Source of the DNA: Paracoccaceae bacterium
GTDB lineage: Bacteria; Pseudomonadota; Alphaproteobacteria; Rhodobacterales; Rhodobacteraceae
Reading direction: 5' to 3'
DNA: 58,239 nt
Assembly: GCA_018607905.1 (NCBI GenBank)
Contig: JABBAP010000022.1
Span: 1-58,239 of the forward strand
The translations under genes were made by a program, and so were the position numbers. The notes beneath the pieces are model-generated. The model made no database searches. It was not told where the DNA came from and saw only the letters and a list, made by a program, of their open reading frames with translations. Positions 29,350 through 39,345 of this stretch are shown here, in pieces (within the stretch, counting starts at the first letter, position 1; each line of letters opens with the position of its first letter).

Positions 29350-29388
29350 CGTAACGGACAAACACCCTTTTGGGCACGTTTCGTTACG
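29350..29388 (+). promoter_or_regulatory. Nested dyad in the leader of the beta-helix gene
   Basis: CGTAACG (29350-29356) is mirrored exactly by CGTTACG (29382-29388). Between them, AAAC pairs with GTTT and CCC-TTTT-GGG forms a tip. It starts 75 bases before the ATG. It could be an operator or an RNA hairpin in the 5' leader. No T run follows, so it is not a standard terminator. Confidence 0.5.
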
Positions 29389-29424
29389 GGGCATGTGCGC
29401 CCGTTTGTTTGGAAAGGACATTTG

Positions 29425-31719
29425 ATGAATAAGGCACTTACCGACGGTATCCAACTGATGCCCCCTGCGTTTGCGTTGGGGTTGGACGTGTGGTCTAGCG
29501 AAGACGGAACACCGGGATCAGACACATATGATGGGGCAAGCAATGCCACATTGATCGCCGCCGACGCAGATTTCGGTGGATGTTTAGAGCTGCTAAAAAC
29601 TTCCAATACTCAAAAGCTACGATATTCTGGGAACACGCCGATGTACCCTGGTTGCTACTGGCAAATCCGCGCTCGGATTAAAGCGGTGGCGGGACCATTG
29701 CCCTCTGTGCGGATTGCGGCTTGGGCTGGTGATGAAAACGGTGGTCACGTAACTGGGCTTGATGAAACAGGAAGTTCTACCGCGCTTGAAAACTATGGTG
29801 AAGTGGTTGAGGTTTCGGCGATTGTTGGGTCAGGTTCACGTGGCGGCGTGGATATGATTTGGGGGCAGGACCCGACATTTGGGCATTTTGGCATTGATTT
29901 GACGGGTGTTCAGGATGGCATCGTTCGCATTGATGATATTGTCATCGAAGATGTGACGAGCATTTATACGCTGTCAAAACTGGACGTTGTGGATGTGACA
30001 GATTTTGGGGCTATCGGCGATGGAAACACAAACAATGTTGCAGCCTTTGAAGCAGCTGATGCTGCTGCAAATGGGCGAACTGTTTTGGTTCCGGCAGGTG
30101 TTTTTCAGCTAAACAGCTCAGTTACAATTGCGTCAGAAATTAGGTTTCATGGTACAGTTTCAATGCCGAGCAATGCAAAGCTCCAATTGTTGCAAAATTT
30201 TGATTACCCAACATACTTCACGGCATTTGGGGATGAACAGGTTGCGCTGGAAAAAGCAATCCAAGCACTGTTCAACTTTACGGACCATGAATCGCTCGAT
30301 CTGAAAGGCCGCTCTGTTCAGCTGACCAGTCCGATCGACGTTCAGGCAGCAGTTGGGAATAAATCGTCGTTTTCAACGCGGCGCGTTATTCGAAACGGGC
30401 GAATTGAAGCTGCGTCTAGTTCGGCCTGGAATGACGAAGAGGTTTCGCGAACCGCGTCATATAATCCAAATAATCCCGGGAAATTGACAGGTATTTCGAA
30501 TGCGAGCGGTGTAATACCTGGCTCGCTGGTACAAGGAACGGGCGTAGGCCGAGAAGTTTACGTGCGCTCTGTTGATGTGAACAATGGTGAGATTACGCTC
30601 AGTCGTGAATTGTGGGGAGCACCTTCGAGCCAAAGCTATACCTTTACACGATTCAAATACCTGTTGGATTTCTCTGGGTTCAATTACCTTTCACGGTTTT
30701 CGCTGGATAGTATCGATTTTGCTTGTAACGGACGATCGAGCGGCGTGATGATTGCTGATGGTGGCTTGATCTTTCACGTTCGCGACTGTTTTTTCACAAC
30801 GCCAAAAGATCGTGGGCTTAGTTCGGCCGGGCATGGCTGCGCTGGAATGCTTTTGGATCGCAATCAGTGGCTTTCTAATGAGCAGGAGATTTCGGTTAGC
30901 CAGCGCCATACGATTGGTTTCAACACCAATTGCAATGATATCAAAATTCGTAACAACCGTTCGCTTCGCTTCCTACATTGGGGGGTTATAGGCGGCGGCG
31001 GTGCACTGATTACCGGCAATCACTTTTTCCAAGATGACAACACAGGTGGAAACATTCGATCATCCGGTTTGATCATCGCCGCCAATCATCCGAAGTTGTC
31101 CTTTGTTGGCAACTATGTAGATAATTGCTCGATTGAGTGGACGAATGAACATGATGCAACACCCGACATTGTTACGGGTTATTCATTCGGTGGAATGACC
31201 ATCACGGGCAACCACTTCACGTCCGCAGGGTCTGCGTCGTGGTTCCGATGGATTTCGATCAAACCCCACGGCACCGGGCACTTCATTAACGGGCTGAATA
31301 TCAGTGGTAATGTGTTCAAGGCGTTTTCAGGGCCAAACCTAGGTCGTGTCGATGGTGTAGATACTTCTATTGCTCCGTTGCTACCGCAAAAATTCCGCAA
31401 CATGACTATGATCGGGAATACGTTCACTGGAGTCGATGATACGTTCATGAACCCCGTGACGATGGAAGTCAGCCGAACCAGTGCAGGAGCTGGCTGGCGA
31501 ACTGGTATCCCGAATTATTTGCCCTTTAAATCAGAAGCGCAATATGTCGTTGCAGCAATGCCTGATGGTCAAATGCTAAGCAGTTCGAATACCCCTGTTT
31601 ACACGCAGCCCTATTTTGAGGGCAGCGTTGGGAATAATGGGCAAAGTTTCGATTTGAATTGGTCACAACCAGTAAAAGGCAAAGTGCGGGTTACAGTTCG
31701 GTGTGACGATCCAGACTAG
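29425..31719 (+). CDS. GH28-related right-handed beta-helix protein
   Basis: A 764-residue protein with a conserved non-signal N-terminus (MNKALTDGIQLMPPAFALGL), a carbohydrate-binding-like beta-sandwich (about 20-190), then a pectate-lyase-3 type helix start (VTDFGAIGDGNTNNVAAF, about 197) and repeating beta-helix coils (SGNVF, TGNHF, IGNTF turns) to the C-terminus. I recall this architecture as widespread in Rhodobacteraceae. It resembles tailspike or polysaccharide lyase folds, so binding or cleaving exopolysaccharide is plausible. No catalytic set is clear. GGAAAGGA at 29411-29418 supports ATG 29425. Confidence 0.83.
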   Translation: MNKALTDGIQLMPPAFALGLDVWSSEDGTPGSDTYDGASNATLIAADADFGGCLELLKTSNTQKLRYSGNTPMYPGCYWQIRARIKAVAGPLPSVRIAAWAGDENGGHVTGLDETGSSTALENYGEVVEVSAIVGSGSRGGVDMIWGQDPTFGHFGIDLTGVQDGIVRIDDIVIEDVTSIYTLSKLDVVDVTDFGAIGDGNTNNVAAFEAADAAANGRTVLVPAGVFQLNSSVTIASEIRFHGTVSMPSNAKLQLLQNFDYPTYFTAFGDEQVALEKAIQALFNFTDHESLDLKGRSVQLTSPIDVQAAVGNKSSFSTRRVIRNGRIEAASSSAWNDEEVSRTASYNPNNPGKLTGISNASGVIPGSLVQGTGVGREVYVRSVDVNNGEITLSRELWGAPSSQSYTFTRFKYLLDFSGFNYLSRFSLDSIDFACNGRSSGVMIADGGLIFHVRDCFFTTPKDRGLSSAGHGCAGMLLDRNQWLSNEQEISVSQRHTIGFNTNCNDIKIRNNRSLRFLHWGVIGGGGALITGNHFFQDDNTGGNIRSSGLIIAANHPKLSFVGNYVDNCSIEWTNEHDATPDIVTGYSFGGMTITGNHFTSAGSASWFRWISIKPHGTGHFINGLNISGNVFKAFSGPNLGRVDGVDTSIAPLLPQKFRNMTMIGNTFTGVDDTFMNPVTMEVSRTSAGAGWRTGIPNYLPFKSEAQYVVAAMPDGQMLSSSNTPVYTQPYFEGSVGNNGQSFDLNWSQPVKGKVRVTVRCDDPD

Positions 31720-31736
31720 AACTCGCTAAATTTGTT

Positions 31737-31765
31737 GGCCCTCGTTGATCACGAGGGTCAATTTT
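31737..31765. terminator. Bidirectional hairpin between beta-helix gene and uvrB
   Basis: A 9-bp stem with one G-T pair (31737-31745 with 31751-31759), loop TGATC, followed by AATTTT on the plus strand. The convergent uvrB stop is just beyond. Confidence 0.75.
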
Positions 31766-31766
31766 G

Positions 31767-33953
31767 CTAGAGCTTTTTCCGTTTGCTTTTACCTTTGAAG
31801 ACAGTGGTCCCTGCACGGCCTGCGGTGCTGCGGCCTTTGGTTTTTTGTGCGGCCGCGCTGGCGGCTTCTACAGCGGATTGGCGGGCCAACGGATCGTCAG
31901 CGATTGTGAGTTCGACCGCTTCAAGGCGTTTGACTTCATCACGTAAGCGGGCTGCTTCTTCAAACTCGAGGTTCTCTGCGGCTTTGAACATGTCTTTGCG
32001 CATTGCATCGAGGTGCGTTTGTAAGTTTTCGCCAACCATTGGTTTTTCAACACGTGCGGTGACACGGGACTGATCTGTATCGCCATTGTAAAGTCCTGCT
32101 AAAACGTCTTCGACGTTCTTTTTAACAGTTTCAGGCGTGATACCGTGTTTCAAGTTATACGCATGTTGCTTTTCGCGGCGTCGGTTGGTTTCGCCGATTG
32201 CACGCTCCATCGAGCCGGTAATGCGATCTGCGTACATTATCACACGACCATCTTCATTACGCGCGGCACGACCGATGGTTTGTACAAGCGAAGTTTCTGA
32301 ACGCAAGAAACCTTCTTTGTCAGCATCAAGGATCGCGACCAGCTTACATTCGGGAATATCCAATCCTTCGCGCAAAAGATTGATCCCAATCAGAACGTCA
32401 AAAGTACCGAGTCGTAGATCACGCAGGATCTCGATCCGTTCAAGGGTATCGATGTCTGAGTGCATGTAACGGACACGAATGCCCTGTTCGTGCATGTATT
32501 CGGTCAAATCTTCGGACATACGTTTGGTTAGGGTTGTAACCAAAACTCGTCCACCATCTTGGGCAACTTTGCGCACTTCATCCAGTAAATCGTCTACTTG
32601 CGTTTCGACCGGGCGAATTTCGACCGGTGGATCAAGCAAACCTGTTGGACGAATAATCTGTTCTGCGAAAACACCGCCAGATTGCTCCATTTCCCATTTT
32701 TGTGGGGTTGCTGAAACAAATACGGATTGCGGGCGCATAGCATCCCACTCCTCAAACTTCAGGGGGCGATTGTCCATACAAGATGGAAGGCGAAATCCAT
32801 GTTCAGCCAGCGTGAATTTGCGCCGGTAATCGCCTTTGTACATGCCACCAATTTGCGGGACCGAGACGTGGCTTTCATCCGCAAACACGATTGCGTTGTC
32901 AGGGATGTATTCAAACAATGTGGGTGGTGGTTCGCCTGGGGCACGGCCAGTCAGGTAACGAGAGTAGTTTTCGATCCCGTTACAAACGCCAGTCGCTTCA
33001 AGCATTTCAAGATCAAAATTGGAGCGTTGCTCCAAACGTTGCGCCTCTAGTAGTTTGCCTTCATCGACGAGCTGTTTCAAACGGATCGCCAACTCTGCTT
33101 TGATGCCTTTGATTGCTTGGTGCATTGTGGGGCGCGGGGTGACGTAGTGTGAATTCGCATAAACGCGCACTTTATCCAGCGCCGCATGCTTTTCACCGGT
33201 TAGAGTGTCGAATTCGATGATGCTTTCCAGCTCCTCACCAAAAAACGAAAGGCGCCAACCACGATCTTCTAAGTGGGCAGGCCAAATTTCCAAGCTGTCA
33301 CCGCGTACGCGAAATGACCCACGTACAAATGCGCTGTCATTACGTTTGTATTGTTGGGCGACTAAATCTGCCATCACATCACGCTGATTGTATTCGTTGC
33401 CAGTGATAAGGTCGATCGTCATCGCAGTATATGTTTCGACCGACCCAATGCCGTAAATGCAAGAAACAGATGCTACGATGATAACATCGTCGCGTTCCAT
33501 CAAGGCCCGCGTCGCAGAGTGGCGCATGCGATCGATCTGCTCGTTTATTTGGGATTCTTTTTCGATGTAGGTGTCAGAACGGGCAACATAAGCCTCTGGT
33601 TGGTAATAATCGTAGAAACTGACGAAATACTCGACAGCATTTTCTGGGAAAAAGGATTTGAACTCGCCATACAGCTGCGCCGCAAGTGTTTTGTTGGGGG
33701 CGAGGATGATTGCTGGTCGTTGCGTTTCTTCGATAACCTTCGCCATCGTAAAGGTTTTACCAGTACCTGTGGCCCCCAACAAAACTTGGTTTTGCTCACC
33801 GTCGTTTATACCTTCGCGCAATTCCTTAATTGCAGTCGGTTGGTCGCCTGCAGGTGAAAAGGCAGTATGCAAAACAAGGGGTTTTCCACCTTCGAGTTTT
33901 GTTCTGCTTTCGGCACCGGGCGTTGTAAGAGAAGATGTCTGTACATGGTTCAT
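31767..33953 (-). CDS. uvrB: UvrABC excinuclease subunit B
   Basis: A 728-residue DNA-damage recognition helicase. Walker A is [10 protein letters not shown] (about 59-68), the beta-hairpin [11 protein letters not shown]-like block follows near 111, ADESHV-type DEAD box is near 355, and the UVR domain that binds UvrC lies near 655-690 ([20 protein letters not shown]). The C-terminal tail is basic (KGKSKRKKL). Canonical length. It is alone on the minus strand with its promoter in the 502-base region upstream. Confidence 0.98.
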   Translation of the reverse strand: MNHVQTSSLTTPGAESRTKLEGGKPLVLHTAFSPAGDQPTAIKELREGINDGEQNQVLLGATGTGKTFTMAKVIEETQRPAIILAPNKTLAAQLYGEFKSFFPENAVEYFVSFYDYYQPEAYVARSDTYIEKESQINEQIDRMRHSATRALMERDDVIIVASVSCIYGIGSVETYTAMTIDLITGNEYNQRDVMADLVAQQYKRNDSAFVRGSFRVRGDSLEIWPAHLEDRGWRLSFFGEELESIIEFDTLTGEKHAALDKVRVYANSHYVTPRPTMHQAIKGIKAELAIRLKQLVDEGKLLEAQRLEQRSNFDLEMLEATGVCNGIENYSRYLTGRAPGEPPPTLFEYIPDNAIVFADESHVSVPQIGGMYKGDYRRKFTLAEHGFRLPSCMDNRPLKFEEWDAMRPQSVFVSATPQKWEMEQSGGVFAEQIIRPTGLLDPPVEIRPVETQVDDLLDEVRKVAQDGGRVLVTTLTKRMSEDLTEYMHEQGIRVRYMHSDIDTLERIEILRDLRLGTFDVLIGINLLREGLDIPECKLVAILDADKEGFLRSETSLVQTIGRAARNEDGRVIMYADRITGSMERAIGETNRRREKQHAYNLKHGITPETVKKNVEDVLAGLYNGDTDQSRVTARVEKPMVGENLQTHLDAMRKDMFKAAENLEFEEAARLRDEVKRLEAVELTIADDPLARQSAVEAASAAAQKTKGRSTAGRAGTTVFKGKSKRKKL

Positions 33954-34199
33954 ATCGAATCCTTTGGCGTATTACATGATTGTCTTGGAAAGGGTTCAAC
34001 CCTTACGACGCAGATTTTCATCAAGTCACCATAAAGAGGGAGTATTTTGAGCAGTTCTACTGACATAATCTGTCAACGATGGTGGATTGTAATGGTTCAT
34101 CGAACTTGAGTTTTCTGGCCGAGCAGTAAGTGGTAAATAAAGTATTAAAATCTGTGATTGAAATTGAAAATATCTACGCAACTTTTAGGTAATTTTTGA

Positions 34200-34229
34200 T
34201 TGCTTTGGTTAACCAGAAGTGGCTATAGT
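34200..34229 (+). promoter_or_regulatory. Candidate promoter upstream of the structured element
   Basis: TTGCTT (34200-34205) and TATAGT (34224-34229) are 18 bases apart. This would start transcription near 34236-34238, exactly where the long hairpin begins. The -35 box is weak; the -10 box is good. Confidence 0.45.
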
Positions 34230-34237
34230 TAATTTGC

Positions 34238-34322
34238 AAGCAGCAAGACTGGTTACTGACCGGGTGCATACCACCCACCCCACCCCTCGCTCCCATGTGC
34301 ACGGTCGGTAACCTAACTGCTT
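34238..34322 (+). ncRNA. Long structured element (sRNA or mscS leader), C-rich loop
   Basis: Three coaxial stems can be drawn: AAGCAG (34238-34243) with CTGCTT (34317-34322); a 12-bp stem 34251-34262 with 34302-34313 (one G-T pair); and TGCA (34265-34268) with TGCA (34298-34301) after a GG bulge. The 29-base apical loop holds C-runs of 3, 4, 4 and 3, which on the other strand fit a G-quadruplex pattern. The C-rich loop resembles anti-Shine-Dalgarno loops of alphaproteobacterial sRNAs in style only. No T tract follows, so it may be a 5' leader of the channel gene 134 bases downstream. I do not recognise an Rfam family. The rest of 33954-34455 shows nothing else. Confidence 0.5.
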
Positions 34323-34455
34323 TCCCCAAATCCAATTCCGTCATACCACTTGCATCGTTTCAGCAATTTTGTTTGTTTTGACGTGGAACGGGATGATTGA
34401 ACTGTTGCCGACAAAAGAGCGACGGATCTCGTTATCAGTGAAACTGGGGATTGTT

Positions 34456-36751
34456 ATGCGTCGATTGATAAATGTTTTTGGACTATTGTTTTTTGCAGCG
34501 ATGCTATTTGTGCCAATTCATTCCAAGGCACAGATGGCATTACCTGGGATGAGCACCAGCAATGAGGGTGACTCCAAGGCGATTGCCCCTACAGATGTGA
34601 CACCCGAGGCCGTGCGCGACATGGTTTCACGAATGTCCGATGAAGAGGTTCGTGGGATGTTGCTCGATCGCTTGGATGCTGTGGCCAAATCCAAGGCAGA
34701 GACGCAGACAAATGCGTCAGTTATCGATTTTCTTGGTAAAGCGGCAAACGGGACATGGATGACCGTGTTTGATGCGGTCAAACGCCTACCGGTCCTTGTT
34801 TCGAGCCAAAAACGTAGCTTCACAAATTTTTATGACACACTTGGCGGTATGGGTATTCTTCGCTTGTTCGGCTCACTCTTGCTCGGGCTTTTTGCAGGCC
34901 TAGGTGTTGAACGCATTGTGAATTTGATCACGCGAAACTGGCATGCGCAAGCGATCGGGAACGACGCCACGCTTTTTGAATCTATTAAATTCCTAAGTTT
35001 TCGCCTTTTGAAACAAATTTACGGTCATCGCATTTTTTATCGTGGCTCGGTCGGTCACAATCCAATTAATTACGCCCGAAATGGTAGGGTTTGTGCAAAT
35101 CATCGTTTTCAATTTGGTTGTGCTGCCGCGGGTCGCATTGGCCATCGGTCGGTTCTTATTGGCGCCAACTAGATCAGAACTCCGATTGGTACATACCGAT
35201 GATTGGACTGCGAAATATTTGTATTGGCACCAATTTGGCCTTTTCTTGCTTATGGGCTTTTCTGCTGCCATCATCGAATTTAATGCTTTGAACGATATAC
35301 CGATAGGAACGTCGAGGTTAGGATTTTGGCTCAATCTCGCTGTCCATTTCTATGTAATTTACATTGCTTGGCGTGCGTGGGATGGGCTCGTCTTAATGGC
35401 ACGTGGACGCGAAGATGTGACCCCCTTTGAGGAGCGCTTGTCACGCTTGTACCCGCCCTACCTAATAGGACTTTCGATCTTTACATGGTTGTTGATAAAC
35501 ATAATTGCTAGTTTCAAGATGTTCGACCTGTTGTCGACGCAGCCACATTATAAGATGATGATTTTGTTGGCGATGGGACCAGTTTTTGACACCGCTGTTC
35601 GCGCACTTGTTTGTCATCTCGTTCCGCCCATGCAAGGCGAAGGATTGATTGCCGAACGCGCCTATTTGTCCACAAAACGAAGCTACATTCGCATCGGGCG
35701 GTTGATCGTCTTTGCCATTGTGATAGTGATGATTGCAGAGTTTTGGGGGATTGATCTTAACAATCTAGCTGCGGCTGGTGTCGGTGTTCAAGTTGCAGGC
35801 CGATTGATCGAAATACTGATGGTCATTGCGATGGGATATTTCGTCTGGGAGATTGTGTCATTATGGATCAACCGCAAACTTGCAGCGGAACAAACGGCAC
35901 TTGGATTCGATCTAAATGACGACGAACCAGGGGGCGGTGAAGGTGGCGGTGCAGGCGGTTCGCGTCTCTCGACTGTTTTGCCCTTGGTCTTGGGGATGGC
36001 CAAATTTGCGATTGCCGCAATCTTTGGATTAATCGCGTTGGGCAATATCGGAATTGATATCACACCGCTGTTGGCTGGTGCTGGTATCATTGGTTTGGCT
36101 GTTGGTTTTGGTGCGCAAAAACTTGTGGCAGACATCGTGTCTGGGATATTTTTCTTGGTGGATGATGCGTTTCGCACAGGCGAATACGTGGAAGTTGATG
36201 GCACCATGGGCACGGTTGAGAAGATTTCGATCCGCTCGATGCAACTGCGCCATCATCGTGGCTTGGTTCACACAATCCCATTTGGAGAGATCCCGAAACT
36301 GACCAATTACAGTCGCGACTGGGTTATTATGAAGCTGATGTTTACGGTTCCATTCGATACCGACCCGAACAAAGTGAAGAAGATTTTCAAAAAAATCGGC
36401 AATGAAATGATCGCGGATCCAGTTTGGAAAGATGATTTCTTGCAACCGTTTAAATCCCAAGGCGTGTTTGGTTTTGATGATGTTGGCATGGTGATGCGCG
36501 GAAAATTTATGGCCAAACCGGGTAAGCAATTCATGGCCCGCAAGGAGATTTACAACCGCGTGAAAGCAGAATTTGATGCTGCTGGAATCGATTTTGCGCG
36601 CCGTGAAGTACGTGTTGCGATCCCCGGGTTGGAAAATGGGGATGATTTGACCCCAGCACAAAAAACCGCAATTGAAGCGGTCGCCACGGATGTTGCCGCC
36701 CAAGAGCAAGAAAAACTGGATAAGGCGGCACAAGATGCAGCAAAGAAATAA
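34456..36751 (+). pseudogene. MscS-family mechanosensitive channel, frameshifted
   Basis: The first frame gives a signal peptide (MRRLINVFGLLFFAAMLFVP), a periplasmic region and a first membrane helix (LRLFGSLLLGLFAGLG), then runs out of sense after FRLLKQI near 35012. From 35012 the next frame continues with membrane helices (FTVIAFFIVARSVTIQLI) through the MscS core (LLAGAGIIGLAVGFGAQKL, pore helix) and the soluble beta domain. Skipping one base between 35012 and 35041 restores about 765 residues, a normal size for large MscS-like proteins. The downstream frame could start at ATG/other codon 35042 but would lack the export signal. Decay or a sequence error are both possible. Confidence 0.8.
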
Positions 36752-36818
36752 TGGATTGAGGCTTTTGTCGTTTTGAAAAATGCGTTAAACGCCGTTTCTA
36801 GGATACTTGAGGATCGCC

Positions 36819-37130
36819 ATGCTTGCCAAGATTTATCAACCAGCGCGTAACGCCATGACATCTGGTCAGGCGAAAACCAAAACATGGATGCTGGAATTTA
36901 ATCCAGAAGAAGCGCGCAAAATCGACCCTTTGATGGGGTGGACCAGTTCTGGCGATATGAACAGCCAAGTGCGATTGATGTTTGAAAGCAAAGAAGCAGC
37001 TGTTGATTATGCGACGTCTGCTGGTATTCCCTACACTGTCTTTGAGCCGCAAAAGCGCAAACCAAACGTGCGTTCCGGTGGCTACGCTGATAATTTTTCC
37101 ACAAATCGTCGGACAGTCTGGACGCACTAA
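36819..37130 (+). CDS. NDUFS4-like accessory subunit of respiratory complex I
   Basis: A 103-residue protein of the ETC complex I conserved-region family (18-kDa, NDUFS4), an accessory subunit in alphaproteobacteria and mitochondria. It has AKIYQPARNAMTSGQAKTKTW at the start and PLMGWTSSGDMNSQVRLMFES in the middle, as in the family, and ends with SYNF-like YADNFSTNRR. ATG 36819 is preceded by TTGAGGA; the longer TTG at 36807 is that ribosome site itself. It is followed 41 bases later by tRNA-Arg, an arrangement seen in related genomes. Confidence 0.92.
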   Translation: MLAKIYQPARNAMTSGQAKTKTWMLEFNPEEARKIDPLMGWTSSGDMNSQVRLMFESKEAAVDYATSAGIPYTVFEPQKRKPNVRSGGYADNFSTNRRTVWTH

Positions 37131-37171
37131 CCCTTGATTGCGCCGCGCATTTGGCGCATCAGGCAAACAAC

Positions 37172-37248
<77 letters not shown>

Positions 37249-37324
37249 ATCTGGCCTTTCAAAAATACGTTGATTTCGTTGCGTGCTCAAGACACGATGC
37301 GGTTTCGTAATTGATGAGGAAATG

Positions 37325-38497
37325 ATGGTAAATCTTGCACCAGTCGATGAACAAATAGCGATCCCTGACCTAATTAATGATCCGTATGCGATTTACAAAC
37401 GTCTGCGCGCGCAAGCCCCGGTTTTGCGCGTGAAATCAATTGGTCGCACGATGTTAACCAAGGCCTCAGATACGCGAATGGCAAAAGACACGCCTGCGAT
37501 TTTTAGCTCTAACGATCCGAATACACCAATGGAACGCGCGTTTCAGGCCCACACTTTGATGCGCAAAGATGCAGACGAACATGCGCGCGAACGCGGCGCA
37601 ATGGCTCCGAGCTATATGGCTAAGAACATCAAAGGGACTTGGGAGGAAATCTATCAAAAGATCGCTGAGCGACACGTTGCAGAACTGCCCCGTGGCGAGA
37701 CCGTTGATCTGTATACCGCACTTGCAGGACCATTTGCGGCGGAATGTCTGACGCATCTTTTGGGTATCACCAACGCGAGCATTGACGAGATGCAACGATG
37801 GTCGCAGGTCCTGATCGATGGGGCCGGAAATTTTGGCTGGGCAGATGCTCCTTTTCAGGCGAGCGATATTGCAAATACCGAAATGAACGCCTGTTTTGAC
37901 GCAATGATCGCGCATCACAAAGCGGACCAAGGGCCAAGCGCGCTGTCCGTGATGGTAAATTCAGATGATCCAATAGAAATGAGCCAAATTCGCAGCAACA
38001 TTAAGATCGCAATTGGAGGCGGGATAAACGAACCACGGGATGCGCTGTTAACCATCGTTTATGGCTTGCTAAGCAACCCCGAACAGTTCGCGGCCGCCAA
38101 GGCCGACGCCCTGTGGGGAAATGCGTTTGATGAGGGTATTCGGTGGTGCGCACCAATTCAGGTCAGCAGCCGATTGGTCAAAGAAGATGTTGAAATTCGC
38201 GGCTGTCTTGTACCAAAAGGCGATACCGTGATGACGATACAAGCATCTGCCTGCCACGACGAAGACTTGTACGATGCGCCAGAGCTCTACGATATTTTTC
38301 GCAAAAAGCAGCCACACCAAGCGTTTGGAAATGGACCGCATTTTTGCCAAGGGATGCACATTGCCAAACGGATGCTTGCCCAAATAATGCTACCGATGTT
38401 GTTTGATCGTTTTCCAAATATGGAGCTCGCGGGGCCAGTGGATTTCACCGGTTTTGGATTTCGCGGCCCCGCTGCCGTGCCTGTTAAACTGGTCTAG
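37325..38497 (+). CDS. Cytochrome P450
   Basis: A 390-residue soluble bacterial P450. The haem cysteine is about residue 341 in FGNGPHFCQGMHIAK, and EGIR in the K helix supplies the ExxR pair. The I helix reads IGGGINEPRDAL, so the usual Thr of the proton-relay A-G-x-D/E-T is replaced, as in a few bacterial subfamilies. Substrate unknown. No ferredoxin or reductase gene is adjacent. ATG 37322 and 37325 are adjacent; TGAGGA at 37316-37321 fits the second. It runs tail-to-tail into the SDR gene with 4 bases shared. Confidence 0.92.
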   Translation: MVNLAPVDEQIAIPDLINDPYAIYKRLRAQAPVLRVKSIGRTMLTKASDTRMAKDTPAIFSSNDPNTPMERAFQAHTLMRKDADEHARERGAMAPSYMAKNIKGTWEEIYQKIAERHVAELPRGETVDLYTALAGPFAAECLTHLLGITNASIDEMQRWSQVLIDGAGNFGWADAPFQASDIANTEMNACFDAMIAHHKADQGPSALSVMVNSDDPIEMSQIRSNIKIAIGGGINEPRDALLTIVYGLLSNPEQFAAAKADALWGNAFDEGIRWCAPIQVSSRLVKEDVEIRGCLVPKGDTVMTIQASACHDEDLYDAPELYDIFRKKQPHQAFGNGPHFCQGMHIAKRMLAQIMLPMLFDRFPNMELAGPVDFTGFGFRGPAAVPVKLV

Positions 38498-39261
38498 CGT
38501 GGTGCCATTCGGATTGCGCCATCCAAACGGATAACCTCGCCGTTGATCATCGGATTGTCGATGATGTGACCAACCAGTGCCCCAAATTCTGCAGGATTTC
38601 CAAGGCGCGATGGGAAGGGCACTTGTGCGCCAAGGCTGTCTTGAACCTCCTGGGGTAAACCTTCCAATAGTGGGGTTTTGAACAATCCAGGTGCGATGGT
38701 TGCGATCCGGACGCCTTTGTCGGCCAAATCACGGGCCATTGGCAGGGTCATTCCAACGACCCCGCCCTTTGATGCAGCATAGGCAACCTGACCAACTTGG
38801 CCTTCATAGGCAGCGACAGATGCCGTATTTACCACCACACCGCGTTCGCCGTCAGGCATCGCTGGGTCTTCGTTTACCATGCCCGCAGCGGCCATTGATG
38901 CACAGTAAAACGAACCCAGCAAATTCACACCAATTACCTTTGCAAACAAAAGCGGGTCATGGGGTTCGCCACGCGAAACCGTTTTAGATGCGGGGCCGAT
39001 GCCCGCACAATTGACAAGAATGCGTTCTTGCCCCTGTGTCGCACGCGCTTTTTCAAATGCGGTTTTCACGCTGTCAGGATCGGACACATCCACCTGTTGC
39101 CACGTTGCGCCCAACTTCGCGGCCGTGGCAGTTGCGGCGTCTGCGTTCATATCAAACAAGCACACTTTTGCACCACGCCCTGCCAAATGAGCAGCCACAG
39201 CGGCCCCGAGGCCCGATGCACCGCCAGTAACAATCGCGGATTTATTGGATAGGTCGGGCAT
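38494..39261 (-). CDS. SDR dehydrogenase, 3-hydroxyacyl-CoA dehydrogenase type II-like
   Basis: A 255-residue classical SDR. Cofactor motif TGGASGLG (12-19), NAG reads NCAG, catalytic Ser near 148 (NTASVAAYEG) and YAASK. The insert FAKVIGVNLLGSFYC and the ending MINGEVIRLDGAIRMAPR match human HSD17B10-like enzymes, which oxidise 3-hydroxy-2-methylbutyryl-CoA and related acyl-CoAs in isoleucine or branched fatty acid breakdown. It stands alone on the minus strand between P450 and pcaD-like genes. Confidence 0.88.
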   Translation of the reverse strand: MPDLSNKSAIVTGGASGLGAAVAAHLAGRGAKVCLFDMNADAATATAAKLGATWQQVDVSDPDSVKTAFEKARATQGQERILVNCAGIGPASKTVSRGEPHDPLLFAKVIGVNLLGSFYCASMAAAGMVNEDPAMPDGERGVVVNTASVAAYEGQVGQVAYAASKGGVVGMTLPMARDLADKGVRIATIAPGLFKTPLLEGLPQEVQDSLGAQVPFPSRLGNPAEFGALVGHIIDNPMINGEVIRLDGAIRMAPR

Positions 39262-39345
39262 GATGTTTCCTCAATTATTGTCTTGTTTGCTTCTTTATGA
39301 AAGATGTTACAGAATTATTGCATCGAGTGAAAAGGGTCAGATCAC

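Noticed and set aside
36029-36733. 234-codon minus-strand frame within the MscS gene
   Set aside because: Antisense to the conserved channel core, which has full family motifs in the plus frame.
37139-37158. TGCGCC/GGCGCA hairpin as a terminator before tRNA-Arg
   Set aside because: No T tract follows on either strand; more likely incidental or a processing signal.
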